Of a DNA stretch of 64,000 bases, positions 26,403 through 37,077 are shown piece by piece. The notes beneath the pieces are model-generated. The model had not been told where the DNA came from. It saw nothing but the letters and a program-made list of their open reading frames with translations, and ran no database searches. The position numbers and the translations under genes were made by a program. Numbering within the stretch: the first letter of the stretch is position 1; each line of letters begins with the position of its first letter. This DNA comes from Bacillus sp. RO3 (GTDB lineage Bacteria > Bacillota > Bacilli > Bacillales > Bacillaceae_B): contig NZ_JAAXCV010000022.1 of assembly GCF_012911895.1 (NCBI RefSeq), forward strand, positions 62,001 through 126,000, given 5' to 3'.

Positions 26403-28475
26403 ATGTTGCAAGAAGTCTTAATTGTCGGCGGCGGCAAAGGTGGAACGGCCATCTTAAGAATCCTGAACGAAGCTTCCGTAATGAAAGTGATCGGGGTGGC
26501 GGATCTGAATGAGAACGCTTCAGGAATCTTGTTGGCTAAAGAACATGGAATACCAACAGGTACCGAGTGGGAGGAATTTCTGGATGATTCGGTAGATATC
26601 GTTATTGAAGTGACTGGTGACCAAAAGGTGTTTGAGGATATCAGGGAAAAACGTGGGAAGAATACGGTCATTATCCCCGGTAGTGTCGCCTTCCTGATTT
26701 CCAAGCTTCTTGAAGAAAAGGAAGATCTCATTCATCAACTTACGAGTGAATCGTTTAAAAGAGATCTCATTTTCAATTCTACAGACGATGGAATGGTAGG
26801 GATAGATATTCAGGGCAATGTGATGCTCTACAATAAAAGTGCAGAGCGAATGATTGGGATGGATCAGGATGCTGTTGTGGGGATGCATATTTCAGATGTG
26901 ATTCCCGAAAGTAAACTTACGACTACGATTGAGACGAGAAGAACAGAAGTCAATCAGGAAGTCGTCTTGAATAATGGGCTGAAAATTATTTCCAATCGCA
27001 TTCCCATGATAACGGATCAGGACGAAATCATAGGTGCGTTTTCTGTATTTAAAGATATCACAGAGGTTGTAAACCTTGCAGAAGAAATAACCAACCTTAA
27101 AGAAATCCAGACCATGCTTGAAGCCATCATCCATTCCAGTGACGATGCAATATCCGTTGTAGATGAAGAGGGGAAAGGGATATTGATTAATCCTGCCTAT
27201 ACAAGAATCACCGGGCTCTCAGAGGAAGAAGTCATTGGTAAACCTGCGACGGCAGACATTTCTGAAGGAGAAAGCATCCACTTGAAAGTACTACAGACGA
27301 GAAGAGCAATCAGGGGAACACGGATGCGAGTAGGACCGAAGCGGAAAGAGGTTATCGTAAATGTTGCCCCGATTATCGTGAACGGTAAGCTTAAAGGAAG
27401 TGTAGGGGTCATTCATGATATGTCTGAAATACAGTCTCTCACTCAGGAATTGGACCGTGCAAGAAGGATCATCCGCACGCTTGAAGCGAAGTATATGTTT
27501 GAAGATATCATAGGGGATTCTGAGGAAATGATGATTGCGGTGGAACAGGCGAAACTGGGTGCTAAAACTCCTGCGACCGTTCTTCTCCGGGGGGAGTCCG
27601 GAACGGGCAAGGAATTATTTGCACACGCCATACATAATGCCAGTAACCGAAAGTTCAATAAATTCCTCCGCGTCAATTGTGCTGCGTTATCAGAAAGTTT
27701 ATTGGAAAGTGAATTGTTTGGATATGAGGAAGGGGCTTTTTCAGGAGCGAAGCGAGGCGGTAAGAGGGGCTTGTTTGAAGAGGCGAATAATGGGAGTATC
27801 TTTTTGGATGAAATTGGAGAACTGAGTGCCAATACTCAAGCGAAGTTGCTCCGGGTCCTGCAGGAAAACGAAATCGTCCGGGTAGGAGGGACGAAATCAA
27901 TTCAAATCAATGTACGGGTCATTGCGGCTACAAATGTCAACCTGGAAAAAGGGATTGCTGACGGGTCATTCAGAGAAGATCTTTACTACAGGCTGAATCG
28001 AATGCCTATCCAGATTCCTCCATTACGTCATCGTAAATCTGACATTCCCCTTATTTCAGAAGCTCTGATTACGAAGATCAATCAGGACTATGGCAGAAAT
28101 GTTGAAGGGGTAACAGAAGAAGCGATGAGTAAATTAATGAACTATCACTGGCCTGGTAATGTGAGGGAGCTTGAAAATGTGTTAGGCAGGGCCATTATCT
28201 TTATGAACTACAGTGAGGTTAAGATTGATAGCAAGCACTTGCCTCAACTGGAGAATGTATCGAAGCGAAGTGTTCAGACAGTTTCTTCTGAATCGCCGGA
28301 CACAATAAATGATTTGGCAACCCAGGTTGAACAATATGAAAAAAAGATAATCCTGAAGGTTTTAGAGCAGAATAATGGTAACAAAACTGCAGCTGCCAAA
28401 ACACTAAATATATCGGTGCGAAATCTGTATTATAAAATTGAAAAATATAACATTGAAATAAATAGCATGAAATAA
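26403..28475 (+). CDS. bkdR: Sigma-54-dependent activator BkdR
   Basis: Activator of the SigL-dependent bkd operon, responding to branched-chain amino acids. It has 690 residues: an N-terminal Rossmann-like sensor (VGGGKGGTA at about 8-16), two PAS domains (about 120-230 and 240-345), a sigma-54 AAA+ domain (Walker A GESGTGKE, sigma-contact loop GAFSGA where many members have GAFTGA, DEIGELS Walker B) and a C-terminal Fis-type helix-turn-helix ([20 protein letters not shown]). It lies immediately upstream of its target promoter. Confidence 0.95.
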   Translation: MLQEVLIVGGGKGGTAILRILNEASVMKVIGVADLNENASGILLAKEHGIPTGTEWEEFLDDSVDIVIEVTGDQKVFEDIREKRGKNTVIIPGSVAFLISKLLEEKEDLIHQLTSESFKRDLIFNSTDDGMVGIDIQGNVMLYNKSAERMIGMDQDAVVGMHISDVIPESKLTTTIETRRTEVNQEVVLNNGLKIISNRIPMITDQDEIIGAFSVFKDITEVVNLAEEITNLKEIQTMLEAIIHSSDDAISVVDEEGKGILINPAYTRITGLSEEEVIGKPATADISEGESIHLKVLQTRRAIRGTRMRVGPKRKEVIVNVAPIIVNGKLKGSVGVIHDMSEIQSLTQELDRARRIIRTLEAKYMFEDIIGDSEEMMIAVEQAKLGAKTPATVLLRGESGTGKELFAHAIHNASNRKFNKFLRVNCAALSESLLESELFGYEEGAFSGAKRGGKRGLFEEANNGSIFLDEIGELSANTQAKLLRVLQENEIVRVGGTKSIQINVRVIAATNVNLEKGIADGSFREDLYYRLNRMPIQIPPLRHRKSDIPLISEALITKINQDYGRNVEGVTEEAMSKLMNYHWPGNVRELENVLGRAIIFMNYSEVKIDSKHLPQLENVSKRSVQTVSSESPDTINDLATQVEQYEKKIILKVLEQNNGNKTAAAKTLNISVRNLYYKIEKYNIEINSMK

Positions 28476-28544
28476 TTTGCGCAGTGTGAAATATCTTGCA
28501 TGCTCGAACACGTGATAATAAAGCGGTTTCAATGGTTTGAAAGT

Positions 28545-28561
28545 TGGCACGGTTCTTGCAT
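28545..28561 (+). promoter_or_regulatory. Sigma-54 (SigL) promoter of the bkd operon
   Basis: TGGCAC at 28545-28550 and TTGCAT at 28556-28561 with 5 bases between: an exact match to the -24/-12 consensus. Transcription should begin near 28573, about 40 bases before ptb. BkdR enhancer sites probably lie in the bkdR 3' end or the 70 bases after it; none could be defined. Confidence 0.92.
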
Positions 28562-28613
28562 GTGTTTTATTGGGGACCAAATATCAAACAATAAAGGGGT
28601 TGAATCGACATAC

Positions 28614-29522
28614 ATGAATCTACAATCTTTAGTGGAAAAAGCAACCCATATAGAAAACTCCACTGTAGCGGTTGCAGCTGCAGAAGATAGAGAAGTACTG
28701 GGGGCTGTCTCAATGGCAGTTGAAAAAAACATGGCCGAATTTTTATTGTTTGGCGATAAAGAAGAAATCTCCTCTCTTATTGAAGAGGTCGCACCTCAGC
28801 TTCGATCACATAGCAGTATCAAAATCATACACGCGTTCTCTTCACAAAAAGCAGCTGAATTAGCTGTAAAGGCTGTCAAGGAAAATGAAGCGGGTGCATT
28901 AATGAAAGGGAATGTTCCGACTGCTGTTATATTAAAGGCAGTGTTAAACAAAGAATGGGGCCTTCGTACAGGTAATGTCTTATCACATGTGGCAGCCTTC
29001 GAAGTGGGAGGATTCGATAAGTTAACATTCGTAACGGATGCAGCAATGAATATCTCGCCTGATTTACAGCAAAAAGCTCAAATTATTGAGAATGCTGTCG
29101 AGGTCGCCCGGTCAATCGGTGTAAACAATCCAAAGGTCGCTCCCATCGCAGCTGTTGAAGTGGTGAATCCAGCCATGCAAGCAACTGTGGATGCCGCCTC
29201 TCTCACAATGATGAATCAAAGAGGGCAGATCAAGAATTGTACAGTTGATGGTCCTTTAGCGCTTGACAATGCAGTGTCTCCGCATGCTGCTGAACATAAG
29301 GGCATTAAGGGTGACGTAGCAGGACAAGCGGATATCCTGCTCGTACCGAATATTGAAACGGGCAATGCTCTTTACAAGTCTTTGATCTACTTTGCCAAGG
29401 CTAAAGTAGGTGCCGTCATTGCCGGAGCAAAAGCACCAATCGTATTAACATCCAGGGCAGACAGTGCAGAAAGTAAATTATATTCTTTGGCGCTGGCTAT
29501 ATGCTCTGCTTCAAATAAATAA
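28614..29522 (+). CDS. ptb: Phosphate butyryltransferase
   Basis: Converts branched-chain acyl-CoA and phosphate to acyl-phosphate; with Buk it yields ATP and branched-chain acids. The 302 residues are typical. VLMKGNVPT-like ALMKGNVPTAVILKAVLN, CTVDGPLALDNAVS and the C-terminal ITGAKAPI-like region (IAGAKAPIVLTSRADS) are present. The start ATG at 28614 lies downstream of the sigma-54 promoter; the frame is open further upstream but that part lies over the promoter. AAAGGGG is 14 bases before the ATG, an unusually long spacing. Confidence 0.95.
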   Translation: MNLQSLVEKATHIENSTVAVAAAEDREVLGAVSMAVEKNMAEFLLFGDKEEISSLIEEVAPQLRSHSSIKIIHAFSSQKAAELAVKAVKENEAGALMKGNVPTAVILKAVLNKEWGLRTGNVLSHVAAFEVGGFDKLTFVTDAAMNISPDLQQKAQIIENAVEVARSIGVNNPKVAPIAAVEVVNPAMQATVDAASLTMMNQRGQIKNCTVDGPLALDNAVSPHAAEHKGIKGDVAGQADILLVPNIETGNALYKSLIYFAKAKVGAVIAGAKAPIVLTSRADSAESKLYSLALAICSASNK

Positions 29523-29562
29523 GAGTACTAATCAAACTTAACTAGCTCAGGGGGAAATGATA

Positions 29563-30660
29563 ATGAAAATATTCAGCTATATGGAAAAATATGATTATGA
29601 ACAATTGGTATTTTGTCAGGATGAAGCATCAGGCTTAAAAGCGATCATCGCCATCCACGACACGACACTTGGACCTGCCCTAGGCGGTACCCGTATGTGG
29701 ACATACGAGTCTGAAGAAGCGGCAATTGAAGATGCTCTTCGCCTTGCAAAAGGCATGACGTACAAAAATGCTGCAGCAGGACTTAACTTAGGTGGAGGGA
29801 AGACCGTTATCATCGGTGACCCTCGTAAAGATAAGAATGAAGAAATGTTCCGTGCTTTTGGTCGATACATTCAAGGGCTAAATGGACGTTATATCACAGC
29901 AGAAGATGTAGGTACAACAGTGGCTGATATGGACCTGATCCATGAAGAAACCGATTATGTAACAGGAATTTCACCAGCATTTGGTTCTTCAGGTAACCCA
30001 TCCCCAGTGACTGCCTATGGGGTATACCGTGGGATCAAAGCTGCAGCTAAAGAAGCATTCGGCACAGACTCACTTGAAGGGAAGACGATTGCCGTTCAAG
30101 GAATCGGAAATGTTGCATACAACATGTGCCGTCACCTCCACGAAGAAGGAGCAAATCTGATCGTAACAGATATAAATAAAGAAGCAGTTCAACGCGCTGT
30201 TGATGAATTCGGAGCAAAAGCTGTAGATATCAACGAGATTTACAGTGTTGATTGTGATATCTTTGCGCCTTGTGCATTGGGAGCCATCATTAATGACGAA
30301 ACGATTCCACAGCTTAAAGCAAAAGTGATCGCGGGAGCTGCGAATAATCAACTGAAAGAAACTCGTCACGGAGACGCGATCCATGAAATGGGTATCGTTT
30401 ACGCACCTGACTATGTCATCAATGCAGGTGGAGTTATAAACGTGGCAGATGAATTATACGGTTACAATAGTGAAAGAGCGATGAAGAAAGTAGAGCAAGT
30501 GTACAACAACGTTGAGCGTGTAATCGAAATCGCGAAGCGCGATAACGTGCCAACATACGTAGCTGCTGACCGCATGGCAGAAGAAAGAATTGAAAAAATG
30601 CGCCGTTCTAGAAGTCAATTCCTGCAAAACGGACAACATATTCTTAGCAGACGTGGATAA
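29563..30660 (+). CDS. bcd: Leucine/branched-chain amino-acid dehydrogenase
   Basis: NAD-dependent oxidative deamination of leucine, isoleucine and valine to 2-keto acids, feeding the Bkd complex. It has 365 residues and resembles B. subtilis Bcd over most of its length. The catalytic Lys lies in [12 protein letters not shown], the dinucleotide fold is [11 protein letters not shown], and [15 protein letters not shown] is present. ATGATAATG at 29557 gives two candidates; 29563 has better spacing (about 8 bases) from CAGGGGGAA. Confidence 0.97.
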   Translation: MKIFSYMEKYDYEQLVFCQDEASGLKAIIAIHDTTLGPALGGTRMWTYESEEAAIEDALRLAKGMTYKNAAAGLNLGGGKTVIIGDPRKDKNEEMFRAFGRYIQGLNGRYITAEDVGTTVADMDLIHEETDYVTGISPAFGSSGNPSPVTAYGVYRGIKAAAKEAFGTDSLEGKTIAVQGIGNVAYNMCRHLHEEGANLIVTDINKEAVQRAVDEFGAKAVDINEIYSVDCDIFAPCALGAIINDETIPQLKAKVIAGAANNQLKETRHGDAIHEMGIVYAPDYVINAGGVINVADELYGYNSERAMKKVEQVYNNVERVIEIAKRDNVPTYVAADRMAEERIEKMRRSRSQFLQNGQHILSRRG

Positions 30661-30668
30661 TTAGAAGA

Positions 30669-30707
30669 GATAACGCTTTACTTTGACTAAAAGTGGAGCG
30701 TTTCTTC
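30669..30707 (+). terminator. Weak terminator-like hairpin between bcd and buk
   Basis: AACGCTTTACTTT pairs with AAAGTGGAGCGTT (13 pairs, two G-U), then TTCTTCC rather than a clean T run. It may attenuate or mark an mRNA end within the operon. Confidence 0.4.
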
Positions 30708-30808
30708 CCTGTTAAAGCGAACACAGAAAGACAAAGGGGTTATCTATCATAGGGGAAATTTCTACGAACAAACATTACAATATAGCTACCCAAATGGAGG
30801 TAACAACA

Positions 30809-31915
30809 GTGCACGAAAACAAACATCGAATATTAGTCATTAATCCCGGTTCGACATCGACCAAAATTGGTGTCTTCGATGATGATCGTTCTATCTTTGA
30901 AAAGACGATCCGTCATGATGTAGAAAGGATTAATGATTTTCCAACGATCATCGATCAATATGAATTCAGAAAGAATACCATTCTTCAGGCTCTGGATGAA
31001 GAGGGGATTAACATCTCTAAGCTCAGCGCAGTTTGTGGCCGAGGGGGCTTGTTAAGACCAATCGAAGGTGGTACTTACTTAGTGAACGATGACATGCTGA
31101 AGGATCTTAAAGAAGGATATTCTGGTCAGCATGCGTCGAATCTGGGGGGCATATTAGCATTTGAAATTGCCTCTGGATTAAATATTCCTTCTTATATTGT
31201 CGATCCTGTCGTAGTGGATGAACTGCAATCATTAGCAAGGGTTTCCGGATTTTCTCTCATTGAAAGAAAGAGTATTTTCCATGCTTTGAATCAAAAAGCG
31301 GTGGCAAGAAGAGTAGCAAAGCAGATAGGAAAAAAATATGAAGACTTAAACCTGATCATCACCCACATGGGTGGGGGAATTACCGTTGGTGCCCACCGAA
31401 ATGGCAAAGTCGTCGACGTGAACAATGGTCTACATGGTGACGGACCTTTCAGCCCTGAAAGAGCAGGTACCGTTCCAGCTGGAGATTTAGTGGACTTATG
31501 TTTCTCAGGTGATTATTATCGGGATGAAATTATGAAGAAACTGGTTGGTCAAGGTGGTCTGGTCGGCTATCTGGGCACAAACGATGCGGTGAAAGTAGAG
31601 AAAATGATTGAAAATGGGGACGAAAATGCCAAAGCAATATACGAAGCGATGGCCTATCAAATCGCGAAGGAAATCGGCTCAGCCAGTGCTGTCCTGAATG
31701 GAAAGGTAGACGCCATTGTCTTAACAGGTGGACTTGCTTACGGTAAACAGTTTGTGAAAGCGATAAGTGATCGAATCAACTGGATAGCAGATGTTGTGAT
31801 CCAACCGGGAGAAAATGAACTGCAAGCTCTTGCTGAAGGGGCTTTAAGGGTATTGCGAAAAGAAGAAACCTATAAAGTATACCCAGGTGAAGTAAAAAAA
31901 GAAGCGAGAGTATAA
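30809..31915 (+). CDS. buk: Butyrate kinase
   Basis: Transfers phosphate from acyl-phosphate to ADP, completing the Ptb-Buk route to branched-chain acids. It has 368 residues. Acetate/butyrate-kinase signatures [27 protein letters not shown] and [11 protein letters not shown] are present. The start is GTG at 30809, since TGGAGGT ends 7 bases before it; an in-frame ATG at 30794 would place the ribosome-binding site inside the gene. Confidence 0.95.
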   Translation: MHENKHRILVINPGSTSTKIGVFDDDRSIFEKTIRHDVERINDFPTIIDQYEFRKNTILQALDEEGINISKLSAVCGRGGLLRPIEGGTYLVNDDMLKDLKEGYSGQHASNLGGILAFEIASGLNIPSYIVDPVVVDELQSLARVSGFSLIERKSIFHALNQKAVARRVAKQIGKKYEDLNLIITHMGGGITVGAHRNGKVVDVNNGLHGDGPFSPERAGTVPAGDLVDLCFSGDYYRDEIMKKLVGQGGLVGYLGTNDAVKVEKMIENGDENAKAIYEAMAYQIAKEIGSASAVLNGKVDAIVLTGGLAYGKQFVKAISDRINWIADVVIQPGENELQALAEGALRVLRKEETYKVYPGEVKKEARV

Positions 31916-31934
31916 GAGCAAGGAGGACTCAAGA

Positions 31935-33359
31935 TTGGCAGAAGAATATGATTTAGTCGTGCTAGGGGGAGGTACTGGTGGTTATGTAGCCGCCATTCGT
32001 GCCTCTCAACTTGGATTAAAAACAGCAATCGTTGAAAAAGGAAAACTGGGAGGGACATGCTTACACAAAGGATGCATCCCGAGTAAAGCCCTTCTTCGGA
32101 GTGCTGAAGTATACGCAACAGCTAAACACAGTGAAGACTTTGGGGTGAAAATCAACGGCGTAGAACTTGATTTCACAAAAGTCCAAGACAGAAAAGACCG
32201 GATTGTCGAGCAGCTTCATAAAGGTGTTCAACACCTGATGAAACAGGGGAAGATCGATGTATTTGAAGGGCTTGGACGAATTCTCGGACCGTCGATCTTT
32301 TCACCGATGCCGGGTACCATTTCTGTTGAAATGAACAACGGAGAAGAGAACGCCATGTTAATTCCTAAGAACGTAATCATCGCAACAGGTTCAAGACCTC
32401 GTTCTTTACCAGGTCTTGATATCGATGGTGAGTTCGTATTATCTTCAGATGAAGCGCTTTCACTTGAATCACTGCCGAAATCGATCATCATCGTTGGGGG
32501 TGGTGTCATCGGTATCGAGTGGGCCTCTATGCTGTCAGATTTTGATGTGGATGTAACGGTTGTGGAATACGCGGATAAGATCGTACCTACGGAGGATCAT
32601 GAAATTTCCAAAGAAATGCAGCGCTTAATGAAGAAAAAAGGCGTCAAGATCGTGACAAGTGCAAAAGTGCTTCCTGAATCACTTGAGAAAAGTGAGGGGA
32701 ACGTAACGATTAAAGCGGAGCACAAAGGAGAAGAAAAGTCCTTTACTGCTGATAAGATTCTTGTGTCTGTCGGTAGACAAGCGAATGTTGAAGGCATAGG
32801 TATAGAAAACACAGATATTAAAGTGGAAAAGGGATTCATCGAAGTGAATGAGTTCTTCCAAACGAAGGAATCTCATATATACGCAATTGGCGATGTGATT
32901 GGGGGTCTCCAACTAGCCCATGTCGCTTCTCACGAGGGTATTACGGCGGTAGAGCATGTGGCGAATGAAAACCCTCATCCGATTGACTACTCACTCATTT
33001 CGAAGTGCATATACAGCAACCCCGAAATAGCAAGTGTGGGAATCACAGAACAGGAAGCGAAAGATAAAGGCTATAACCTTAAAATCGGGAAATTCAGCTT
33101 CAGAGCAATAGGAAAAGCACTTGTTTACGGAGAATCGGATGGCTTTGTCAAGATCGTTGCCGATAAAGACACGGATGACATCCTTGGTGTGCACATGATT
33201 GGTCCTCACGTTACTGATATGATATCAGAAGCTGGACTTGCTAAAGTATTAGATGCGACTCCGTGGGAAATCGCGCACACCATCCACCCCCATCCATCCC
33301 TTTCAGAAGCCATCGGGGAAGCAGCGTTGGCAGTAGATGGTAAGGCGATTCATTCTTAA
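31935..33359 (+). CDS. lpdV: Dihydrolipoyl dehydrogenase of the Bkd complex
   Basis: E3 subunit: reoxidises dihydrolipoamide of BkdB with FAD and NAD. It has 474 residues. FAD-binding VLGGGTGGYVAAIRA, redox disulfide GGTCLHKGCIPSK, NAD-binding IVGGGVIGIEWA, and the C-terminal active-site HPHPSLSEA are present. TTG start with AGGAGG upstream. Between its stop and bkdAA lie two interspersed-repeat copies. Confidence 0.96.
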   Translation: MAEEYDLVVLGGGTGGYVAAIRASQLGLKTAIVEKGKLGGTCLHKGCIPSKALLRSAEVYATAKHSEDFGVKINGVELDFTKVQDRKDRIVEQLHKGVQHLMKQGKIDVFEGLGRILGPSIFSPMPGTISVEMNNGEENAMLIPKNVIIATGSRPRSLPGLDIDGEFVLSSDEALSLESLPKSIIIVGGGVIGIEWASMLSDFDVDVTVVEYADKIVPTEDHEISKEMQRLMKKKGVKIVTSAKVLPESLEKSEGNVTIKAEHKGEEKSFTADKILVSVGRQANVEGIGIENTDIKVEKGFIEVNEFFQTKESHIYAIGDVIGGLQLAHVASHEGITAVEHVANENPHPIDYSLISKCIYSNPEIASVGITEQEAKDKGYNLKIGKFSFRAIGKALVYGESDGFVKIVADKDTDDILGVHMIGPHVTDMISEAGLAKVLDATPWEIAHTIHPHPSLSEAIGEAALAVDGKAIHS

Positions 33360-33374
33360 AAAGGCGAATCCTGT

Positions 33375-33591
33375 ACTGGCCCGACAAGCACAATGGGGAA
33401 ATCCCAAAAGGCGTACTTTGCCTTATGGGAATTATCCATTGTGACCTCGAGGGACAAGGAGGCACAGCTGGACAGAAAAGCGAAGCCGACTGCACTGGCC
33501 CGACAAGCACAATGGGGAAATCCCAAAAGGCGTACTTTGCCTTTGGGAATTATCCATTGTGACCTCGAGGGACAAGGAGGCACAGCTGGAC
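33375..33591. repeat. Interspersed repeat, two tandem copies inside the bkd operon
   Basis: Copy 1 (33375-33473) and copy 2 (33494-33591) are nearly identical over 98-99 bases, differing by a one-base indel. Each runs GGCCCGACAAGC, a palindromic centre (GGGGAAATCCC... GGCGTACTTTGCC... GGGAATTATCC), GTGACCTCGAGGG and CAGCTGGAC. This is the family of 11102-11410 in inverted orientation. A further hairpin, AAAGGCAGAG/CTCTGCCTTT (33618-33642), lies just before bkdAA and lacks a T run. Confidence 0.88.
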
Positions 33592-33670
33592 AAATATCCA
33601 ATGAAATTCAATATAAAAGGCAGAGACTTTCTCTGCCTTTCCAACCATTAGATTGTGTAGGAGGTAATTA

Positions 33671-34672
33671 ATGATGGCAGAAAATCGTCATGAAGCGTTA
33701 GGGCTTTCCAATGAGAAAGTATTAGAAATGTATGAAACCATGCTGCTTGCCAGAAAGATCGATGAGCGCATGTGGTTACTGAACCGTTCAGGTAAAATTC
33801 CGTTCGTTATTTCATGTCAGGGTCAGGAAGCAGCTCAGGTGGGTGCTGCCTTCGCTTTGGATCGTGAGAAGGATTATGTACTCCCATACTACCGTGACAT
33901 GGGTGTAGTACTGACATTCGGAATGACAGCCAAGGAATTAATGTTATCAGGCTTTGCGAAAGCAGAAGATCCTAACTCAGGCGGACGTCAAATGCCTGGT
34001 CACTTTGGACAAAAGAAAAACAATATCGTAACGGGATCTTCTCCAGTAACGACCCAAGTGCCCCACGCTGTTGGGATTGCCTTAGCGGGAAAAATGGAAA
34101 AGAAAGATGTTGTTACGTTTGTGACATTCGGTGAAGGATCCTCCAATCAGGGAGACTTCCATGAAGGAGCAAACTTCGCAGGTGTACATAAGCTTCCTGT
34201 CATTTTTATGTGTGAAAACAATAAATATGCGATTTCAGTTCCCATCGAAAAACAATTGGCTTGTGAGAAAGTGTCAGACCGTGCGATCGGATATGGAATG
34301 CCTGGAATCACAGTTGATGGGAATGACCCGATCGAAGTATATAAAGCTGTGAAAGAAGCAGCGGATCGCGGCCGTCGTGGAGAAGGTCCTACCCTTGTTG
34401 AAACGGTTTCTTATCGTTTAACTCCTCATTCCTCGGATGATGATGACCGCAGCTATCGTTCTCCGGATGAAGTGGCTAAAGCGAAAACGAATGATCCGAT
34501 CATCACGTTTGGTGCTTATCTGAAAGAAACCGGCGTCATGAATGATGATATCGAGAAAGAAATCAATGATCGTATTATGAAGCTCGTGAACGAAGCAACG
34601 GATTATGCAGAGAACGCTCCATATGCTGAAGCAGAATCAGCGATGAAGTATGTTTATGCAGAAGAGAAGTAA
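33671..34672 (+). CDS. bkdAA: Branched-chain keto-acid dehydrogenase E1 alpha
   Basis: Thiamine-dependent decarboxylase component, alpha chain, of the branched-chain 2-oxoacid dehydrogenase. It has 333 residues. The TPP/Mg motif is GEGSSNQGDFHEGANF with downstream ENNKYAIS, and the conserved loop YRLTPHSSDDDD is present. TAGGAGGT lies 6 bases before the ATG; a second ATG at 33674 is equally plausible. It makes precursors for iso and anteiso fatty acids. Confidence 0.96.
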   Translation: MMAENRHEALGLSNEKVLEMYETMLLARKIDERMWLLNRSGKIPFVISCQGQEAAQVGAAFALDREKDYVLPYYRDMGVVLTFGMTAKELMLSGFAKAEDPNSGGRQMPGHFGQKKNNIVTGSSPVTTQVPHAVGIALAGKMEKKDVVTFVTFGEGSSNQGDFHEGANFAGVHKLPVIFMCENNKYAISVPIEKQLACEKVSDRAIGYGMPGITVDGNDPIEVYKAVKEAADRGRRGEGPTLVETVSYRLTPHSSDDDDRSYRSPDEVAKAKTNDPIITFGAYLKETGVMNDDIEKEINDRIMKLVNEATDYAENAPYAEAESAMKYVYAEEK

Positions 34673-34686
34673 GGGGGAATTCAATC

Positions 34687-35670
34687 ATGCCAGTAATTTC
34701 ATATATTGATGCCGTAACGATGGCAATAAGAGAAGAAATGGAACGTGACGAGAAAGTATTCGTTCTCGGAGAAGACGTCGGGAAAAAAGGTGGAGTATTT
34801 AAGGCGACTCACGGATTATACGATCAATTCGGTGAGGATCGTGTCCTGGATACACCTCTCGCTGAATCGGCTATCGCCGGGGTTGGAATCGGAGCAGCCA
34901 TGTATGGTATGAGGCCGATCGCCGAAATGCAGTTTGCTGATTTCATCATGCCTGCAGTCAACCAAATCATTTCAGAGGCAGCACGTATCCGCTATCGTTC
35001 AAACAATGACTGGAGCTGTCCAATGGTTATCCGTGCTCCTTATGGTGGAGGAGTACATGGAGCTCTTTATCACTCTCAATCCGTAGAAGCGGTTTTCGCC
35101 AATCAGCCAGGATTGAAAATTGTTATGCCTTCCACACCGTATGATGTGAAAGGCTTATTGAAAGCAGCTATCCGAGACGAAGACCCGGTATTATTCTTTG
35201 AACACAAACGTGCGTACCGGTTAATCAAAGGTGAAGTGCCTGAGGATGATTACACGCTTCCAATCGGCAAAGCAGATGTGAAGCGTGAAGGAGAAGATAT
35301 CACTGTCATCACATACGGATTATGTGTTCATTTTGCCCTTCAAGCGGCTGAAAAGCTAGCTCAAGATGGGATTGAAGCACACATCCTGGATTTACGTACG
35401 ATTTATCCATTAGATAAAGAGGCAATCATTGAAGCGGCATCTAAAACAGGAAAAGTTCTTCTTGTAACAGAGGATAATAAAGAAGGAAGCATCATGGGTG
35501 AGGTATCTGCCATTATTGCCGAAAACTGTTTATTTGAGCTTGATGCTCCTGTGAAACGTTTAGCTGGTCCGGACGTACCTGCTATGCCATATGCGCCTAC
35601 AATGGAAAAATACTTTATGATCAACCCGGACAAAGTAGAAAAAGCAATGCGTGAGCTCGCAGAATTTTAG
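34687..35670 (+). CDS. bkdAB: Branched-chain keto-acid dehydrogenase E1 beta
   Basis: Beta chain of the E1 heterotetramer, 327 residues. The transketolase pyrimidine-binding domain is N-terminal (LGEDVGKKGGVFKAT, DTPLAESAIAG) and the transketolase C-terminal domain follows (ILDLRTIYPLD, GPDVPAMPYAP). It starts 14 bases after bkdAA with AAGGGGGAATTC upstream. Confidence 0.97.
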   Translation: MPVISYIDAVTMAIREEMERDEKVFVLGEDVGKKGGVFKATHGLYDQFGEDRVLDTPLAESAIAGVGIGAAMYGMRPIAEMQFADFIMPAVNQIISEAARIRYRSNNDWSCPMVIRAPYGGGVHGALYHSQSVEAVFANQPGLKIVMPSTPYDVKGLLKAAIRDEDPVLFFEHKRAYRLIKGEVPEDDYTLPIGKADVKREGEDITVITYGLCVHFALQAAEKLAQDGIEAHILDLRTIYPLDKEAIIEAASKTGKVLLVTEDNKEGSIMGEVSAIIAENCLFELDAPVKRLAGPDVPAMPYAPTMEKYFMINPDKVEKAMRELAEF

Positions 35671-35715
35671 TCACAGTGAATATCAATTAAACGAAACAGT
35701 AAGGAGGGTTCCTCA

Positions 35716-37035
35716 TTGGGTATTGAAAATATGAAAATGCCTCAGCTAGGGGAAAGTGTTACAGAAGGTACAATTAGTAAATGGCTGGTGTCCCCTGGTG
35801 ATACCGTCAACAAATATGATCCAATTGCAGAAGTGCAAACGGATAAAGTGAATGCAGAAGTACCATCATCGTTTACAGGTACCATTAAAGAATTGATTGC
35901 TGAAGAGGGAGACACTCTTGAAGTCGGCGAAATCATCTGCTCCATTGAAGTGGAAGGTGGCGGCTCTGCACCTGCTGAACAATCTCCGAAAGAAGAACCT
36001 GAAAAGGCATCGAAAGAATCACAGCAATCTGCACCAAATAAGAAGTCAACAAATAAAGATAGCGGAAATAAAGCAAGGTATTCTCCGGCAGTATTAAAAC
36101 TATCTCAAGAACATGACATTGATCTGAACCAAGTGGAAGGCACAGGGAACGGCGGCCGCATCACTCGTAAGGATCTTAAGAAAATCATTGAATCAGGTTC
36201 TATTCCGAAGGCAGGAGATACTCCTGAAGCTAAGGCTGAAACACCGGCTCCACAACAAGCCCCTGTGAAAGAGGCGGCTCCGGAACAGCCAGCTAAGCCA
36301 TCGGCACCTGCAGTCAATGTTCCTGTCGTACCTGGTGATATCGAAATTCCGGTTTCAGGTATCAGGAAAGCCATTGCTTCCAACATGGTTCGCAGTAAGC
36401 ATGAAGCGCCGCATGCCTGGACGATGATGGAAGTGGATGTAACCAATCTCGTTGACTACAGAAATTCACTAAAGACAGAGTTCAAGCAGCGTGAAGGGTT
36501 TAACCTGACATTCTTCGCTTTCTTCGTGAAAGCTGTGGCACAGGCCCTTAAAGAATATCCACAAATCAATTCCATGTGGGCAGGGGATAAGATTGTACAG
36601 AAAAAAGATATCAATCTTTCCATCGCTGTAGCAACTGACGATGCGTTATATGTTCCTGTGATCAAAAATGCTGATGAAAAAACGATCAAAGGAATCGCAC
36701 GGGAAATCACCGAGCTTGCAGGAAAGGTCCGCAGTGGTAAGTTAACTTCTCAGGATATGCAGGGAGGCACATTTACGGTAAATAACACAGGGTCTTTTGG
36801 TTCGGTACAATCCATGGGTATTATCAATTATCCCCAAGCCGCCATTCTTCAAGTGGAATCAATCGTCAAACGTCCAGTTGTTATGAATAATGGTATGATT
36901 GCCGTCCGAGATATGGTCAACCTATGTATGTCCCTTGATCACCGCGTACTGGATGGATTAGTATGTGGAAGATTTTTACAGCGTGTAAAAGAAATTCTAG
37001 AAAACACATCAAAAGAAAATACATCTGTTTATTAA
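35716..37035 (+). CDS. bkdB: Branched-chain keto-acid dehydrogenase E2 (lipoamide acyltransferase)
   Basis: Core acyltransferase of the Bkd complex, 439 residues. The lipoyl domain spans about 1-78 with target lysine in QTDKVNAEV. A charged linker, the peripheral-subunit-binding domain (about 117-153, SPAVLKLSQEHDIDL), a Pro/Ala-rich linker, and the catalytic domain ending in DHRVLDG follow. TTG start at 35716, 8 bases after AAGGAGGG. It is the last gene of the operon, followed by a strong terminator. Confidence 0.96.
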   Translation: MGIENMKMPQLGESVTEGTISKWLVSPGDTVNKYDPIAEVQTDKVNAEVPSSFTGTIKELIAEEGDTLEVGEIICSIEVEGGGSAPAEQSPKEEPEKASKESQQSAPNKKSTNKDSGNKARYSPAVLKLSQEHDIDLNQVEGTGNGGRITRKDLKKIIESGSIPKAGDTPEAKAETPAPQQAPVKEAAPEQPAKPSAPAVNVPVVPGDIEIPVSGIRKAIASNMVRSKHEAPHAWTMMEVDVTNLVDYRNSLKTEFKQREGFNLTFFAFFVKAVAQALKEYPQINSMWAGDKIVQKKDINLSIAVATDDALYVPVIKNADEKTIKGIAREITELAGKVRSGKLTSQDMQGGTFTVNNTGSFGSVQSMGIINYPQAAILQVESIVKRPVVMNNGMIAVRDMVNLCMSLDHRVLDGLVCGRFLQRVKEILENTSKENTSVY

Positions 37036-37036
37036 G

Positions 37037-37077
37037 AAAAATAAGGACTGACCAGGGGTGGTTAGTCCTTATTTTTA
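37037..37077 (+). terminator. Rho-independent terminator after bkdB
   Basis: Stem AAAAATAAGGACTGACC / GGTTAGTCCTTATTTTT with a 6-base loop (one G-U pair). It ends the ptb-to-bkdB operon. Confidence 0.93.

Noticed and set aside
33618-33642. Terminator before bkdAA
   Set aside because: The stem AAAGGCAGAG/CTCTGCCTTT is good but is followed by CC, not a T run, and lies within a functional operon.
33241-33671. Several small frames through the repeats between lpdV and bkdAA
   Set aside because: Same artefact of the repeat copies; they overlap lpdV or each other and lack start signals.
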